Below are positions 1 to 8,373 of a stretch of DNA of 64,000 nt, one piece after another (position 1 is the stretch's first letter; the number at the start of each line of letters is the position of its first letter). A program made the position numbers and the translations under genes. This DNA comes from Herbaspirillum sp. LeCh32-8 (GTDB lineage Bacteria > Pseudomonadota > Gammaproteobacteria > Burkholderiales > Burkholderiaceae_D), in contig NZ_JAGIPZ010000001.1 of assembly GCF_017814915.1 (NCBI RefSeq), forward strand, positions 435,559 to 499,558, given 5' to 3'. Under the pieces are notes generated by a model. That model did not search any database, had not been told where the DNA came from, and saw only the letters and a program-made list of their open reading frames with translations.

Positions 1-1
1 T

Positions 2-77
2 GCGGGAGTAGCTCAGTTGGTAGAGCGATACCTTGCCAAGGTATAGGTCGAGAGTTCGAGACTCTTCTCCCGCTCCA
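2..77 (+). tRNA. tRNA-Gly (GCC)
   Basis: A complete cloverleaf is visible. The acceptor strand GCGGGAG (2-8) pairs with CTCCCGC (67-73), the D stem is GCTC/GAGC, the anticodon stem ATACC/GGTAT closes the loop TTGCCAA, and the T loop is TTCGAGA. CCA is encoded. The anticodon GCC lies at 35-37. Its promoter lies before the window; a hairpin terminator follows directly. Confidence 0.97.
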
Positions 78-84
78 AAATCGA

Positions 85-116
85 AAAAGAGGAAGCCTGA
101 TGGCTTCCTCTTTTCG
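85..116 (+). terminator. Rho-independent terminator after tRNA-Gly
   Basis: An 11-bp stem AAGAGGAAGCC / GGCTTCCTCTT with a short loop, followed by a T run, eight bases after the tRNA 3' end. Confidence 0.85.
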
Positions 117-495
117 TTTCTGCTTTTCCTTCCTGTTTTTTCTCATCTGTATTCGCTGCCGGTGTCGCCGTACCGGGGAGCTTTCGTGCTGCTTTCGCCG
201 CGCGCGATGAATCGCCGAGGGGCGGTATTCAGACACATCACGATAGTTAGGACAGCGCTTTTTTTTGCGTCGTTTCCATGCGCCGATCCGGTGGGAGTGG
301 CTGCGATTTTTGTTGATTTTTCTTGCCGGAATTCATGTGTGGCACAACAATTTTTGAGTCCAAGCAACGAAAATCAACTTATCGCACCACAAGCGCGCGA
401 TAAGTGAATTGCACAATTGCTATTGCCGGGTTTCCCATCTACATTGAGCGAAGCAGGCGTTCGCCTGTTCAACTCCATTTGATTCGGGGGAAACA
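117..495. other. Intergenic region upstream of cheV
   Basis: No convincing gene is seen. It contains a perfect 9-bp inverted repeat, ACTTATCGC (377-385) and GCGATAAGT (397-405), with 11 bases between the arms, about 90 bases before cheV. Each arm contains GCGATAA or its complement, which loosely resembles the -10 of a flagellar sigma-28 promoter, but no good -35 accompanies it. Confidence 0.5.
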
Positions 496-1461
496 ATGGA
501 CAGCTTTCAAAAAGAGATTGATGAAAGAACCAATCTCACGGCATCCAACAAGTTCGAGCTTCTGTTGTTCCGTCTGGGGACGGATCCGCACGGAGAGCGT
601 TCCGAGCTGTTCGGCATCAACGTGTTCAAGATTCGCGAGATCGTTCCGATGCCGCCGGTTACCAAGGCCGCAGGCACGCAGTCGCCGATGCTGGGCATGG
701 TCAACATTCGTGGCCAGATCATTTCCGTGATCGACTTGCCGGCCGTGGTGGGCTGTACGCCCAAGACCGGGCTGAACATCCTGCTGGTGACCGAATACGC
801 GCGCAGTACGCAGGCCTTTGCGGTGGAGTCGGTGGATGAGATCGTACGCCTGGAGTGGAAGCAGGTGTTGTCGGCCGAAACCAAGGCCGGCGGTCGCTTC
901 GTCACCAGTATTGCGCGTCTGGATTCCGATCAGGAGACCAGCCGCCTGGCGCAGGTGCTCGACGTCGAGCAGATCCTGCACGAGATCATGCCCAGCAATC
1001 GGGAAGAGAAGGTGGCCGGCATGGTCAAGGTGGATGGCCGCATGAAGGCGGGCACCATCGCCATCGCGGCGGATGACTCCAAGGTCGCGCGTTCGCTGAT
1101 CGAGCAAGGCCTGAATGCGATGGACATCCCGTTCGAGATGCACAACACCGGCATGGATGCGTGGCAGAAGATCCAGCGCATCGCGCGTGAAGCGCGCGCT
1201 GAAGGCGTACCGATCACCGACAAGATCGCTTTTGTGCTGACCGACCTGGAAATGCCCGAAATGGACGGCTTCACGCTGACCCGCAACATCAAGGCGGATG
1301 ATTTCCTGAAGCGGATCCCGGTGATCGTCCACTCCTCGCTGTCCGGCGAGGCCAACGAGGATCACGTGCGCAGCGTCGGCGGCGATGCCTATGTCGCCAA
1401 GTTCGAGGCCAATGCGTTGTCAGCCTCCATCCTGAGTGTGTTGAGTCCCGTGCCTGCCTGA
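496..1461 (+). CDS. cheV: Chemotaxis coupling/response regulator protein CheV
   Basis: 321 aa. An N-terminal CheW-like coupling domain (about residues 15-160, with the GMVNIRGQIISVIDLPAVVG block) precedes a C-terminal receiver domain (about 180-315). The receiver has the acidic pair ADDSK and the probable phospho-acceptor Asp250 in VLTDLEMPEMDGF; the usual receiver Lys is seen in YVAKFEANA. CheV couples chemoreceptors to CheA and is tuned by phosphorylation of its receiver. The ATG follows a GGGGGA ribosome site. It is a single-gene unit closed by a strong terminator. No receptors or CheA lie next to it, so it probably works with chemotaxis genes elsewhere. Confidence 0.93.
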   Translation: MDSFQKEIDERTNLTASNKFELLLFRLGTDPHGERSELFGINVFKIREIVPMPPVTKAAGTQSPMLGMVNIRGQIISVIDLPAVVGCTPKTGLNILLVTEYARSTQAFAVESVDEIVRLEWKQVLSAETKAGGRFVTSIARLDSDQETSRLAQVLDVEQILHEIMPSNREEKVAGMVKVDGRMKAGTIAIAADDSKVARSLIEQGLNAMDIPFEMHNTGMDAWQKIQRIAREARAEGVPITDKIAFVLTDLEMPEMDGFTLTRNIKADDFLKRIPVIVHSSLSGEANEDHVRSVGGDAYVAKFEANALSASILSVLSPVPA

Positions 1462-1503
1462 GCACCACTGGAAGCCCAGCCTTCAGCGCGCCAACAGAAC
1501 GCA

Positions 1504-1534
1504 AAAACGCCGGGTGCATGCCCGGCGTTTTCTT
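1504..1534 (+). terminator. Rho-independent terminator after cheV
   Basis: Stem AAAACGCCGGG (1504-1514) / CCCGGCGTTTT (1521-1531) with loop TGCATG and a T-rich tail. Confidence 0.85.
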
Positions 1535-1695
1535 TGGCTCGGCCTCGCCGCCGCGATTTGAACTGCCAGAAGCAGGGCGCAGCTGTTCCTCCCTCGGCGG
1601 CGCGCTATCTCGTATACTGTCGTCCTTTCCATTCCTGTCGCGCCACAGGCGGTGGTCCAGCCGGCCGTCACTTCCATCACCTCATTGACCTGTTC

Positions 1696-2730
1696 ATGCA
1701 GATTCCCGCCATTGCCCCCATTTACGATGCAGAACTGGCCGCGCGCCTGGATCGTCGCATCGACGACAAGACCAAGCCGCAGGGGAGCCTGGGCGTGCTG
1801 GAGCGACTGGCGCGGCAAATCGGCCTGATCCAGCGCAGCGAACGGCCCGTGACCGCCAGGCCGGCCATCGTGGTGTGCGCCGGCGACCATGGCGTGACCG
1901 CGGAAGGCGTGTCGGCCTATCCGCAAAGCGTGACCTGGCAGATGGTGGAAAATTTCCTGGCCGGCGGCGCCGCCATCAACGTCTTTGCGCAGCAGAACGC
2001 TTGCGCGCTGCATATCGTCGATACCGGCGTGAACCATGATTTCGGAGTGCGTGCCGGCCTGGTCGATCGCAAGGTCGCGCCGGGCACGCGCAACTTCTGC
2101 GAGCAGGCCGCCATGAGCTCCGCGCAGTGCGAGCGCGCTCTGCAAGCCGGCATGCAATTCGTCGACGAGTTGGATTGCGACGTGCTCGGTTTCGGCGAGA
2201 TGGGCATCGGCAACACCACCGCAGCTGCCGCACTGATGGCGGCGCTGACCGGCATTGCCGCGCGCGACTGCGTGGGCGCGGGCACCGGCCTGGATGAGCA
2301 GGGCGTCGCCCGCAAGCGTGAAGTAGTCGAGCGCGCTCTGCGCCTGCACGCCGATGCGCGCGATCCGCTGGCCATCCTGGCCGCGTTCGGCGGTTTCGAG
2401 ATCGCCTTCATCGCCGGCGCCATGCTGCGGGGCGCGCAGCTGCGCAAGGTCTTGCTGGTGGATGGATTCATCGTTACCTCTGCGCTGCTGGTGGCGTCTG
2501 CCCTGCAGCCTGCGGTGCAGGACTATTGCGTGTTCTCGCACTGCTCGGATGAGGCCGGGCACCGCCGCATGCTGGATCACCTGAAGGCGCGTCCGCTGAT
2601 GCAGCTCGACCTGCGTCTGGGAGAGGGCACCGGCAGCGCGCTGGCCTTGCCGCTGCTGCGCGCGGCGGTCAACTTCCTGGAGCGCATGGCGACCTTCTCG
2701 TCGGCCAGCGTCAGCGGAAAACATGACTGA
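1696..2730 (+). CDS. cobT: Nicotinate-nucleotide--dimethylbenzimidazole phosphoribosyltransferase CobT
   Basis: 344 aa, the normal family length. It makes alpha-ribazole phosphate from NaMN and 5,6-dimethylbenzimidazole for the lower ligand of cobalamin. Family landmarks are the N-terminal KTKPQGSLGVLE block, VCAGDHGVTAEGVSAYP, GFGEMGIGNTT, and the C-terminal LRLGEGTGSALA containing the catalytic Glu. The frame is open upstream to 1534, but the ATG at 1696 (MQIPAIAPIYD) fits the family N terminus. A -10-like TATACT lies at 1613-1618. I see no cobalamin riboswitch before it. It overlaps cobS by 8 bases, so cobT-cobS-cobC form one operon. Confidence 0.95.
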   Translation: MQIPAIAPIYDAELAARLDRRIDDKTKPQGSLGVLERLARQIGLIQRSERPVTARPAIVVCAGDHGVTAEGVSAYPQSVTWQMVENFLAGGAAINVFAQQNACALHIVDTGVNHDFGVRAGLVDRKVAPGTRNFCEQAAMSSAQCERALQAGMQFVDELDCDVLGFGEMGIGNTTAAAALMAALTGIAARDCVGAGTGLDEQGVARKREVVERALRLHADARDPLAILAAFGGFEIAFIAGAMLRGAQLRKVLLVDGFIVTSALLVASALQPAVQDYCVFSHCSDEAGHRRMLDHLKARPLMQLDLRLGEGTGSALALPLLRAAVNFLERMATFSSASVSGKHD

Positions 2731-3556
2731 GCCGATCGGCGACGGCACCCTGCAAGCGCCCTCCAGCCGGGGCGCGCTGCACCAGCTGCGCCTGTTCTTC
2801 ATCGCATTGCAATTCTTCACGCGCCTGCCCATCCCGCGCTGGGTGGGCTTTCACGCCGACTGGCTGCAGCGCTCGACCCGTTACTTCCCCCTGGTCGGCT
2901 GGGTCGTGGCCTGGGCGGCGGCGCTGGTCTATGTATTGGCGGCGCAGTTGTGGCCCCAGCCGGTCGCGGTGCTGCTCTCGACCATCGCCGGCATCTGGCT
3001 TACCGGCGCTTTTCATGAAGACGGTTTCGCCGACGTGTGCGACGGCCTGGGCGGCGGGCTCACGCGTGAGCGTGCGCTGGAGATCATGCGCGATTCGCGC
3101 GTCGGCGCTTACGGCGTGATCGGCATCGCGCTGCTGCTGGCGACTAAGGTGGCGGCGCTCAACGCGCTGCTGCCGTTCCAGCTGCTGGCCGCGCTGGGGA
3201 TTGCTCATCCGTTGTCGCGCTGGCTGGCGACCTGCCTGATCTGGCGGCTGGACTATGTGAGGGAAGAGGGCAAGGCCAAGCCGCTGGCGCAGCACATGGG
3301 CGGCGGCGAATTCCTGCTGGCCACCTGTTTCGCGGTCGTGCCCGTGATAGGTGTGATTTGCCTGGGCATGATGTCGTGGCAGCGGGTTGTGGCCGGGCTC
3401 GTGTTGGCGGCGATCGCCGCGGCCTGGCTGGCGCGTCGCTTCGTCAGGCGCCTGGGAGGCTATACCGGCGATTGCCTGGGCGCCGTGCAGCAATTGAGTG
3501 AAACCGCTTTTTACCTGGGCGCGCTGGCCGCGACGCCCGGCATCTTCAGATATTGA
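2723..3556 (+). CDS. cobS: Adenosylcobinamide-GDP ribazoletransferase CobS
   Basis: 277 aa integral membrane protein that joins adenosylcobinamide-GDP to alpha-ribazole(-phosphate), the last ring-assembly step of cobalamin synthesis. Typical features are FFTRLPIPRWVGF near the N terminus, the acidic FHEDGFADVCDGLGGG block expected to bind metal/substrate, DSRVGAYGVIG, and several hydrophobic segments. The ATG lies inside the end of cobT (8-base overlap), suggesting translational coupling. cobC follows 4 bases after the stop. Confidence 0.95.
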   Translation: MTEPIGDGTLQAPSSRGALHQLRLFFIALQFFTRLPIPRWVGFHADWLQRSTRYFPLVGWVVAWAAALVYVLAAQLWPQPVAVLLSTIAGIWLTGAFHEDGFADVCDGLGGGLTRERALEIMRDSRVGAYGVIGIALLLATKVAALNALLPFQLLAALGIAHPLSRWLATCLIWRLDYVREEGKAKPLAQHMGGGEFLLATCFAVVPVIGVICLGMMSWQRVVAGLVLAAIAAAWLARRFVRRLGGYTGDCLGAVQQLSETAFYLGALAATPGIFRY

Positions 3557-3560
3557 TCCC

Positions 3561-4175
3561 ATGAAGCTCCATCTCGTTCGCCATCCCCAACCCATCCTCG
3601 ACAAAAGCTACTGCTACGGCAGCAGCGACGTGGCGGTCGCCGCAGAGACGCTGGAACTGTGCAGCGAGCTGGTGGCGAGCCAGCTGCCGCGCGGCGTGCC
3701 GATCTGCTCCAGCCCCTTGCAGCGCTGCGCCGATCTGGCTCTGGCATTGGCGCAAGCATTGGGTGTGGAAAGCATCGCGTTGGATAGCGGCCTGCAGGAG
3801 ATGCATTTCGGCAGCTGGGAGCTGCGCGCCTGGGACGACATCGCCTGGGCCGAGGTCGAGGCCTGGAACCGCGATCTCGCGCATCACGCCCCGGGCGGCG
3901 GAGAGACCCTGGTGAACGTTGCGCAGCGCGTGTGGGAAGTGTTTGATGAGCTGTGCCTTGCGCGGGTGAGCGACACCATCGTGGTGTGCCACGGTGGTTC
4001 GATTCGCATGCTGCGCGCCTGCGCCGCGTGGCAGGCAGAGCATGGCGCCGGGGCCGCGCCGGATGCTACCGCGTTTGAGGCGATCGCCCTGCGTGCAGCG
4101 GCGGACCGGCGCGACATCGGCTTTGGCGAGGTGCTGCTGCTGGAGGTGGCGGAAGCGGCGCAACTGGCGGGATAG
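3561..4175 (+). CDS. cobC: Alpha-ribazole phosphatase CobC (histidine phosphatase family)
   Basis: 204 aa. The N-terminal LVRHPQP is the RHG/RHP catalytic motif of histidine phosphatases. A central LQEMHFGSWE provides the acid residue, and VVCHGGSIR carries the second catalytic His. It removes the 5'-phosphate from alpha-ribazole phosphate or adenosylcobalamin phosphate. The frame is open from 3498, but the ATG at 3561, just after the cobS stop, gives the motif at the normal position. It is the last gene of cobTSC and is followed by a terminator. Confidence 0.9.
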   Translation: MKLHLVRHPQPILDKSYCYGSSDVAVAAETLELCSELVASQLPRGVPICSSPLQRCADLALALAQALGVESIALDSGLQEMHFGSWELRAWDDIAWAEVEAWNRDLAHHAPGGGETLVNVAQRVWEVFDELCLARVSDTIVVCHGGSIRMLRACAAWQAEHGAGAAPDATAFEAIALRAAADRRDIGFGEVLLLEVAEAAQLAG

Positions 4176-4257
4176 TTGCAGAGCGGGGTGGGGCTATCAG
4201 CGCCTCTCCGTCGGATGGCAACATTGGCGGCGACCGGTAAAGCGGCAAAGCAAAAAG

Positions 4258-4285
4258 ACAAGAGACCTGACGGTCTCTTTTTTTC
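4258..4285 (+). terminator. Rho-independent terminator after cobC
   Basis: Stem AGAGACC (4261-4267) / GGTCTCT (4272-4278) followed by an uninterrupted T run. Confidence 0.85.
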
Positions 4286-4485
4286 GTCCCGCATCTGCAG
4301 CAGATATCCCGCATCCGCCTGTTTTGGGGACGCATGAGGGCCATGCCATGCGGCAAGTGGACTCAGGAATTTCCTTATACGATTACCAACTTTTTTTAAC
4401 TACTATTTGACCAATAGTCGCAAAAGGTCTTGTTTCCAATAGTAATATGTGGAAAAAATGACAACTAATTTTGGAGTGTTTTCTC

Positions 4486-4869
4486 ATGGCAATTGATATG
4501 TCCGGCAAGACGGTTCTCATCGTCGACGACAGCAAGGTTTCCAGGATGGTGATCAAGGCGCATATCATTGCGGCGCATCCGGACTGGAAAGTGCTGGAGG
4601 CGGGCAATGGGGAGGAGGCCGTCAAGCTGGTCGACCAGTCGCCGCCGGATTTCTGCACCATGGATATCAACATGCCGGGGATGCTCGGCACCGACGCCGC
4701 CGCCGCGATCCTGCAATCGCATCCGCAGGTGCGTATCGCCATTTTCTCGGCCAATATCCAGGAAACCGTCCAATCGCGCGCCCAGCAACTGGGTGCGACC
4801 TTCGTCGCCAAGCCGGTGACCGAAAAGTCGATCGGCCAGGCCCTGCAGCACTTCCTGGGGGCAGCGTGA
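4486..4869 (+). CDS. Stand-alone response regulator receiver protein
   Basis: 127 aa, a single receiver domain with no output domain. The acidic pair is in LIVDDSK, the phospho-acceptor is probably Asp60 in CTMDINMPG, a Ser lies in IFSANIQE at the Thr/Ser position, and Lys is in VAKPVTEKS. The ATG at 4486 follows TTGGAGTG; a TTG in frame at 4471 is the ribosome site region, not the start. It overlaps the next gene as GTGA, so it is probably co-translated with a CheC-type phosphatase and a diguanylate cyclase. No histidine kinase is adjacent. Confidence 0.9.
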   Translation: MAIDMSGKTVLIVDDSKVSRMVIKAHIIAAHPDWKVLEAGNGEEAVKLVDQSPPDFCTMDINMPGMLGTDAAAAILQSHPQVRIAIFSANIQETVQSRAQQLGATFVAKPVTEKSIGQALQHFLGAA

Positions 4870-5489
4870 CGATACTCTCCGAGATCGAAACCGATGCGCT
4901 GACCGAAATCTTCAACGTCGGCGCCGGGCGCGCTGCGCTGAGTTTGTCGGAAATCGTCGGCGATGAGGTTCGGTTATCCGTGCCGTCGGTCGAAGTGCTG
5001 CGCACGCGCGAAATCGATGAGCGCGTGCTGGCGCTGGCCAATGCGCGCTTCGCCACCGTCAGTCAGATTTTCGACGGCCCCTTCGATGCCGAGGCGGTGC
5101 TCTTGTTCACGGAAGAGCACGCGCTGGAGATCGTACGCGACATGATGGGCTCGCAGATGAGTCTGGACGAACTCGCCGAGTTCGAGCAAGAAGCCATGTG
5201 CGAGCTGGGCAACATCATCCTTAACGCCTGCCTGTCGGCCATGGCGGATATGCTGGGCATCACGCTCAATAGCTCGCTGCCGAACTACGCCGTCTCTTCC
5301 CCGGCCGAGATTTCCACGCGCCTGGCTACCGGCGAAAGCGAGGAGACCTACGTCCTGGTACTGCATATCGATCTGGTGATCGAAAAGCACCACACCGAAG
5401 GGCACCTGATCTTCCTGTTGAGCTCGACTTCGCTCAACAAACTCGTGACGCACATCCAGCGTTACCTGAACAACATCGCGCTGTCATGA
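4866..5489 (+). CDS. CheC-type receiver phosphatase
   Basis: 207 aa. Both copies of the CheC/CheX/FliY active-site pattern (D/S-x3-E-x2-N-x22-P) fit exactly by spacing. The first is Asp10, Glu14, Asn17, Pro40; the second is Glu109, Glu113, Asn116, Pro139, with Glu at the usual Asp/Ser position. Such proteins hydrolyse phospho-Asp on receiver domains. The start is GTG at 4866, overlapping the receiver gene's stop; the end overlaps the GGEEF gene as ATGA. The neighbour receiver is the obvious substrate. That pairing is inferred from the overlap, not shown. Confidence 0.85.
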   Translation: MTILSEIETDALTEIFNVGAGRAALSLSEIVGDEVRLSVPSVEVLRTREIDERVLALANARFATVSQIFDGPFDAEAVLLFTEEHALEIVRDMMGSQMSLDELAEFEQEAMCELGNIILNACLSAMADMLGITLNSSLPNYAVSSPAEISTRLATGESEETYVLVLHIDLVIEKHHTEGHLIFLLSSTSLNKLVTHIQRYLNNIALS

Positions 5490-6448
5490 CCAGCATCGTT
5501 CCAGGCCGCTTTGCCGCTGAAGACGTCTATGACAATCTGAACTTCGGATTGGTCATGCTGGACAAGGACTTCAACATCCTGCTCTGGAACCAATGGATGG
5601 TCAGGCACAGTCGTGTGCCGGCCGAAGGCGCCCTGAACGCCAACTTCATCGCGCTGTTCAACCAGCAGCTGGCGCCGGGCTTCCTGCGTGCGCTGTCCAA
5701 TACCATCAGTTACGGCTTGCCCGCGATGTTGTCGAGTGCCTTGCATCGTTCGCCGCTGCCGCTGTATCACGTCTATGTGCCCAACGACGGCGAGCCGCCG
5801 GCGCGCATGGTGCAATCGGTGGTGATGACGCCGATTGCGGCGCCGGACGGCAGCCGTTCCTGCCTGATTCAGATCAGCGACTCCAGCCACTCGGTCAAGC
5901 GCGAGAAAATCCTGATGTCGCACTCCGAGGCGCTCAAACGCCAGGTGGTGACCGACGGTCTGACCGGCGTGAACAACCGTCGCTTCTTCGACGAGAACTA
6001 CACGCTGGCGTTGCAGCAGGCCATGCGCAACCACAGCACGTTGTCGCTGTTCATGATCGACATCGATTTCTTCAAGCAATACAACGATCACTACGGACAC
6101 GTTGCCGGCGACCGCGTCCTCAAGCGGGTGGCCGAGACGCTCAAGGAGCAGCTGGCTTCGCCCACCGACGTATTTGCGCGATACGGCGGAGAGGAGTTCA
6201 TCATTCTCTCGGGCGGGCTGGAGAAGGACCAGGCGGCGGAGTTCGGCGAGCGCTTGCGCGAAAGTGTCAGTGCATTGGGAGAACCTCACGACAAATCGCT
6301 GGTCAACCGCTGTATGACGATCAGCGTTGGCGTATGTACTCGTGCTCCGGGCGAGGAGGTAGACGGCCGCAACCTGCTGGCCACCGCCGATGCCGCGTTG
6401 TACCGCGCCAAACTGGGCGGGCGCAACAAGGTGGTCTCCACCGACTGA
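5486..6448 (+). CDS. Diguanylate cyclase with N-terminal PAS-like sensor domain
   Basis: 320 aa. Residues of about 10-130 look like a PAS fold (NLNFGLVMLDKDFNILLWNQ). A GGDEF domain fills about 155-315, with substrate motif DGLTGVNNRRFFDE and active site RYGGEEF at 232-238, so it should make cyclic-di-GMP. The inhibitory I-site RxxD is incomplete: Asp is present five residues before GGEEF but the Arg position is Ser, so product inhibition may be absent. It is the last gene of the receiver-CheC-cyclase trio, overlapping the phosphatase gene by four bases. No membrane segment is seen. Confidence 0.92.
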   Translation: MTSIVPGRFAAEDVYDNLNFGLVMLDKDFNILLWNQWMVRHSRVPAEGALNANFIALFNQQLAPGFLRALSNTISYGLPAMLSSALHRSPLPLYHVYVPNDGEPPARMVQSVVMTPIAAPDGSRSCLIQISDSSHSVKREKILMSHSEALKRQVVTDGLTGVNNRRFFDENYTLALQQAMRNHSTLSLFMIDIDFFKQYNDHYGHVAGDRVLKRVAETLKEQLASPTDVFARYGGEEFIILSGGLEKDQAAEFGERLRESVSALGEPHDKSLVNRCMTISVGVCTRAPGEEVDGRNLLATADAALYRAKLGGRNKVVSTD

Positions 6449-6514
6449 GGGCGGCCAGACCGGCATTAATCGCCCGGTCAGTCGTCAAGGCAGCCGTCGA
6501 TTACTGCAGCAAAC

Positions 6515-6536
6515 ATGGCGCGCGAGGTCGCGCCAT
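6515..6536. terminator. Possible weak terminator hairpin after the GGEEF gene
   Basis: Perfect 8-bp stem ATGGCGCG / CGCGCCAT with a 6-base loop, but no T run follows, so termination is uncertain. Confidence 0.35.
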
Positions 6537-6771
6537 TATCCACCGATCCATCAATTGTCCAATTCTCGGGCAATTTATAGGAAACCCTTACCCGGCAAGG
6601 CTGTCCGATCTTCAGTCGCGGCTTATCAACAGACTTGTTCACAGCTTTTGTGAGTAACTTTTTTGCCGGCGTCTAACCCGCGTGGGGCGGGGATTTGCTC
6701 ACTTTGCGTATAATGCCGGGCTGCCGCACTGTTGATGGCGTGCAAATAATTTCCTTCCTGATAATGACCTG
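6537..6771. other. Intergenic region with DnaA-box-like cluster and a -10 element
   Basis: No gene is seen. Three 9-mers each one base away from TTATNCACA lie within 35 bases: TTATCAACA (6623-6631), TTGTTCACA (6635-6643) and, on the other strand, TTACTCACA (6649-6657). A TATAAT at 6709-6714 is a likely -10 for the secreted protein gene at 6772; its -35 is weak. Confidence 0.35.
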
Positions 6772-7206
6772 ATGCGACGACTGCTGTTACTGCTGTTGAC
6801 CTTCCTGCTCCCGCTGCAATTGCTGGCGGCGACGGTGGTCGACCTGCCGTCGCCGGTCGCGCAAGCGCATGCCGCTGCAAGCGCCGACGGCGAGGCGTGC
6901 CGGTCGCCTGAGGTTGCGACGATCAACCGGATTGTTGTCGATCCGGCACCCTTGCATGCCTCGACATTCGTCACTGACGGGGCTGTCGCGTCGTCTGCTG
7001 CACTGTCTGAATCCGGCGCCGGTCAGGATGGCGAAGAAGACGACGGCGCCGCGCCGTCCGCACAAGCCGAACTCGAAGATCACACCATCCCGGCGCGCAT
7101 CGCAACGCCGGACATTCCCTGGCAGCCGTTCCCGCACCTCTTCTCGGCTCCGTTGAGCTGGGCCTCCTTCGTGCGCGACCAGCAACGCCCACCGCCGCTA
7201 GTTTGA
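6772..7206 (+). CDS. Small secreted protein of unknown function
   Basis: 144 aa, not recognised. Residues 1-20 (MRRLLLLLLTFLLPLQLLAA) form a clear signal peptide. The remainder is low-complexity, rich in Ala, Asp, Glu and Pro, with an acidic GQDGEEDDGA patch and a Pro/Trp-containing C terminus (IPWQPFPHLF). A TATAAT element lies about 60 bases upstream. It precedes htpX on the same strand, with about 135 bases between them. Confidence 0.6.
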   Translation: MRRLLLLLLTFLLPLQLLAATVVDLPSPVAQAHAAASADGEACRSPEVATINRIVVDPAPLHASTFVTDGAVASSAALSESGAGQDGEEDDGAAPSAQAELEDHTIPARIATPDIPWQPFPHLFSAPLSWASFVRDQQRPPPLV

Positions 7207-7341
7207 TGTCCTTCATGCGCTGACCGCGCCGGGCGCTTGCGTCCGGGCGGGCGCATGCCTGTGCCTTCCTTTCGCAAGTTTCGCAATGCCGCGCCGCACC
7301 GGCAGAGGTGCCACGGCGCTTCAACCACCTCGGGAAAAATC

Positions 7342-8220
7342 ATGAAACGCATCATTCTGTTCCTCGTCACCAACTTGGCTGTGATGTTGGTGCTCAGCTT
7401 TACCGCCAGCCTGCTCGGCATCAACCGCTATCTCACCGCCAACGGCATGAACTTCGGCATGCTGCTGCTGTTCTGCGGCCTGATGGGCTTCGGCGGCTCC
7501 TTCATCTCGCTGTTCATGTCCAAGACCATCGCCAAGTGGTCCACCGGCGCGCGCGTAATCGAGCAGCCGCAGAACTCCACGGAGCTGTGGCTGATGACCA
7601 CTGTGCAAAACCTGGCGACCCGCGCACAGCTGCCGATGCCGGAAGTGGCGGTGTACGACGGCCCGCCCAACGCCTTTGCCACCGGCGCCAGCAAGAGCAA
7701 TTCGCTGGTGGCGGTGTCCACCGGCCTGCTGCAGGGCATGACCAAGGAGGAAGTGGAGGCGGTGCTGGCGCACGAGGTGGCGCACATCGCCAACGGCGAC
7801 ATGGTTACGCTCACCCTGATCCAGGGCGTGGTGAATACCTTTGTGATGTTCTTCGCGCGCATTGTCGGCTACTTCGTCGACTCCTTCCTGCGCCGTAACA
7901 ACGAGGAGAACAACGGTCCCGGCATCGGCTACATGGTGACCGTGTTCGTATGTGAGATCGTGTTCGGCATCCTGGCCAGCGTCATCGTCATGTACTTCTC
8001 GCGCCAGCGTGAATATCGCGCCGACGCCGGCGCCGCGTCGCTGATGGGTTCCAACGCGCCGATGATCAATGCGTTGCGCCGCCTGGGCGGCATGCAGTCC
8101 GACGGCTTGCCGCAAAACCTGCAGGCGTCCGGCATCTCGGGTCGCGAGTCGTGGCTGGGCCTGTTCTCCAGCCACCCGCCGCTGGAGTCGCGCATCGCCG
8201 CGCTGCAGTCGCGTCGCTGA
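7342..8220 (+). CDS. htpX: Membrane zinc metalloprotease HtpX
   Basis: 292 aa M48-family protease of the inner membrane that degrades misfolded membrane proteins. Two N-terminal hydrophobic segments (about 5-25 and 35-55) precede the zinc motif HEVAH in [13 protein letters not shown], then two more hydrophobic segments, and the third ligand Glu is probably in [10 protein letters not shown]. The frame is open from 7237, but the ATG at 7342 after GGGAAA gives the canonical MKRIILFL N terminus. Length and motifs match the family. Confidence 0.95.
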   Translation: MKRIILFLVTNLAVMLVLSFTASLLGINRYLTANGMNFGMLLLFCGLMGFGGSFISLFMSKTIAKWSTGARVIEQPQNSTELWLMTTVQNLATRAQLPMPEVAVYDGPPNAFATGASKSNSLVAVSTGLLQGMTKEEVEAVLAHEVAHIANGDMVTLTLIQGVVNTFVMFFARIVGYFVDSFLRRNNEENNGPGIGYMVTVFVCEIVFGILASVIVMYFSRQREYRADAGAASLMGSNAPMINALRRLGGMQSDGLPQNLQASGISGRESWLGLFSSHPPLESRIAALQSRR

Positions 8221-8237
8221 TCTCCCGGTCACGCATT

Positions 8238-8265
8238 CGTGCGGCGCCGCGCCATGCGCCGCACG
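8238..8265. terminator. GC-rich hairpin after htpX
   Basis: Perfect 9-bp inverted repeat CGTGCGGCG (8238-8246) / CGCCGCACG (8257-8265), 18 bases after the htpX stop. No T run, so it may be a weak or factor-assisted terminator. Confidence 0.4.
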
Positions 8266-8373
8266 GATGTTGCCGCACCGACATGTTGACGTGTTAGGCT
8301 TGCGGTCGTCGCCGGTGCTTCTTCTTCGCAGTCACTCCAAGACCATCATCCACCCAGAAAGGATCACTGACTG

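Noticed and set aside
340-360. Sigma-54 promoter before cheV
   Set aside because: TGGCAC at 340-345 is a good -24 box, but no GC occurs 10 bases after the GG.
33-407. 124-aa open frame after tRNA-Gly
   Set aside because: It starts inside the tRNA, runs through the terminator, and has no ribosome site or recognisable protein features.
1535-1695. Cobalamin riboswitch before cobT
   Set aside because: GCGCCACAGG at about 1640 only faintly recalls a B12 box; the rest of the conserved core is missing and the space is too short.
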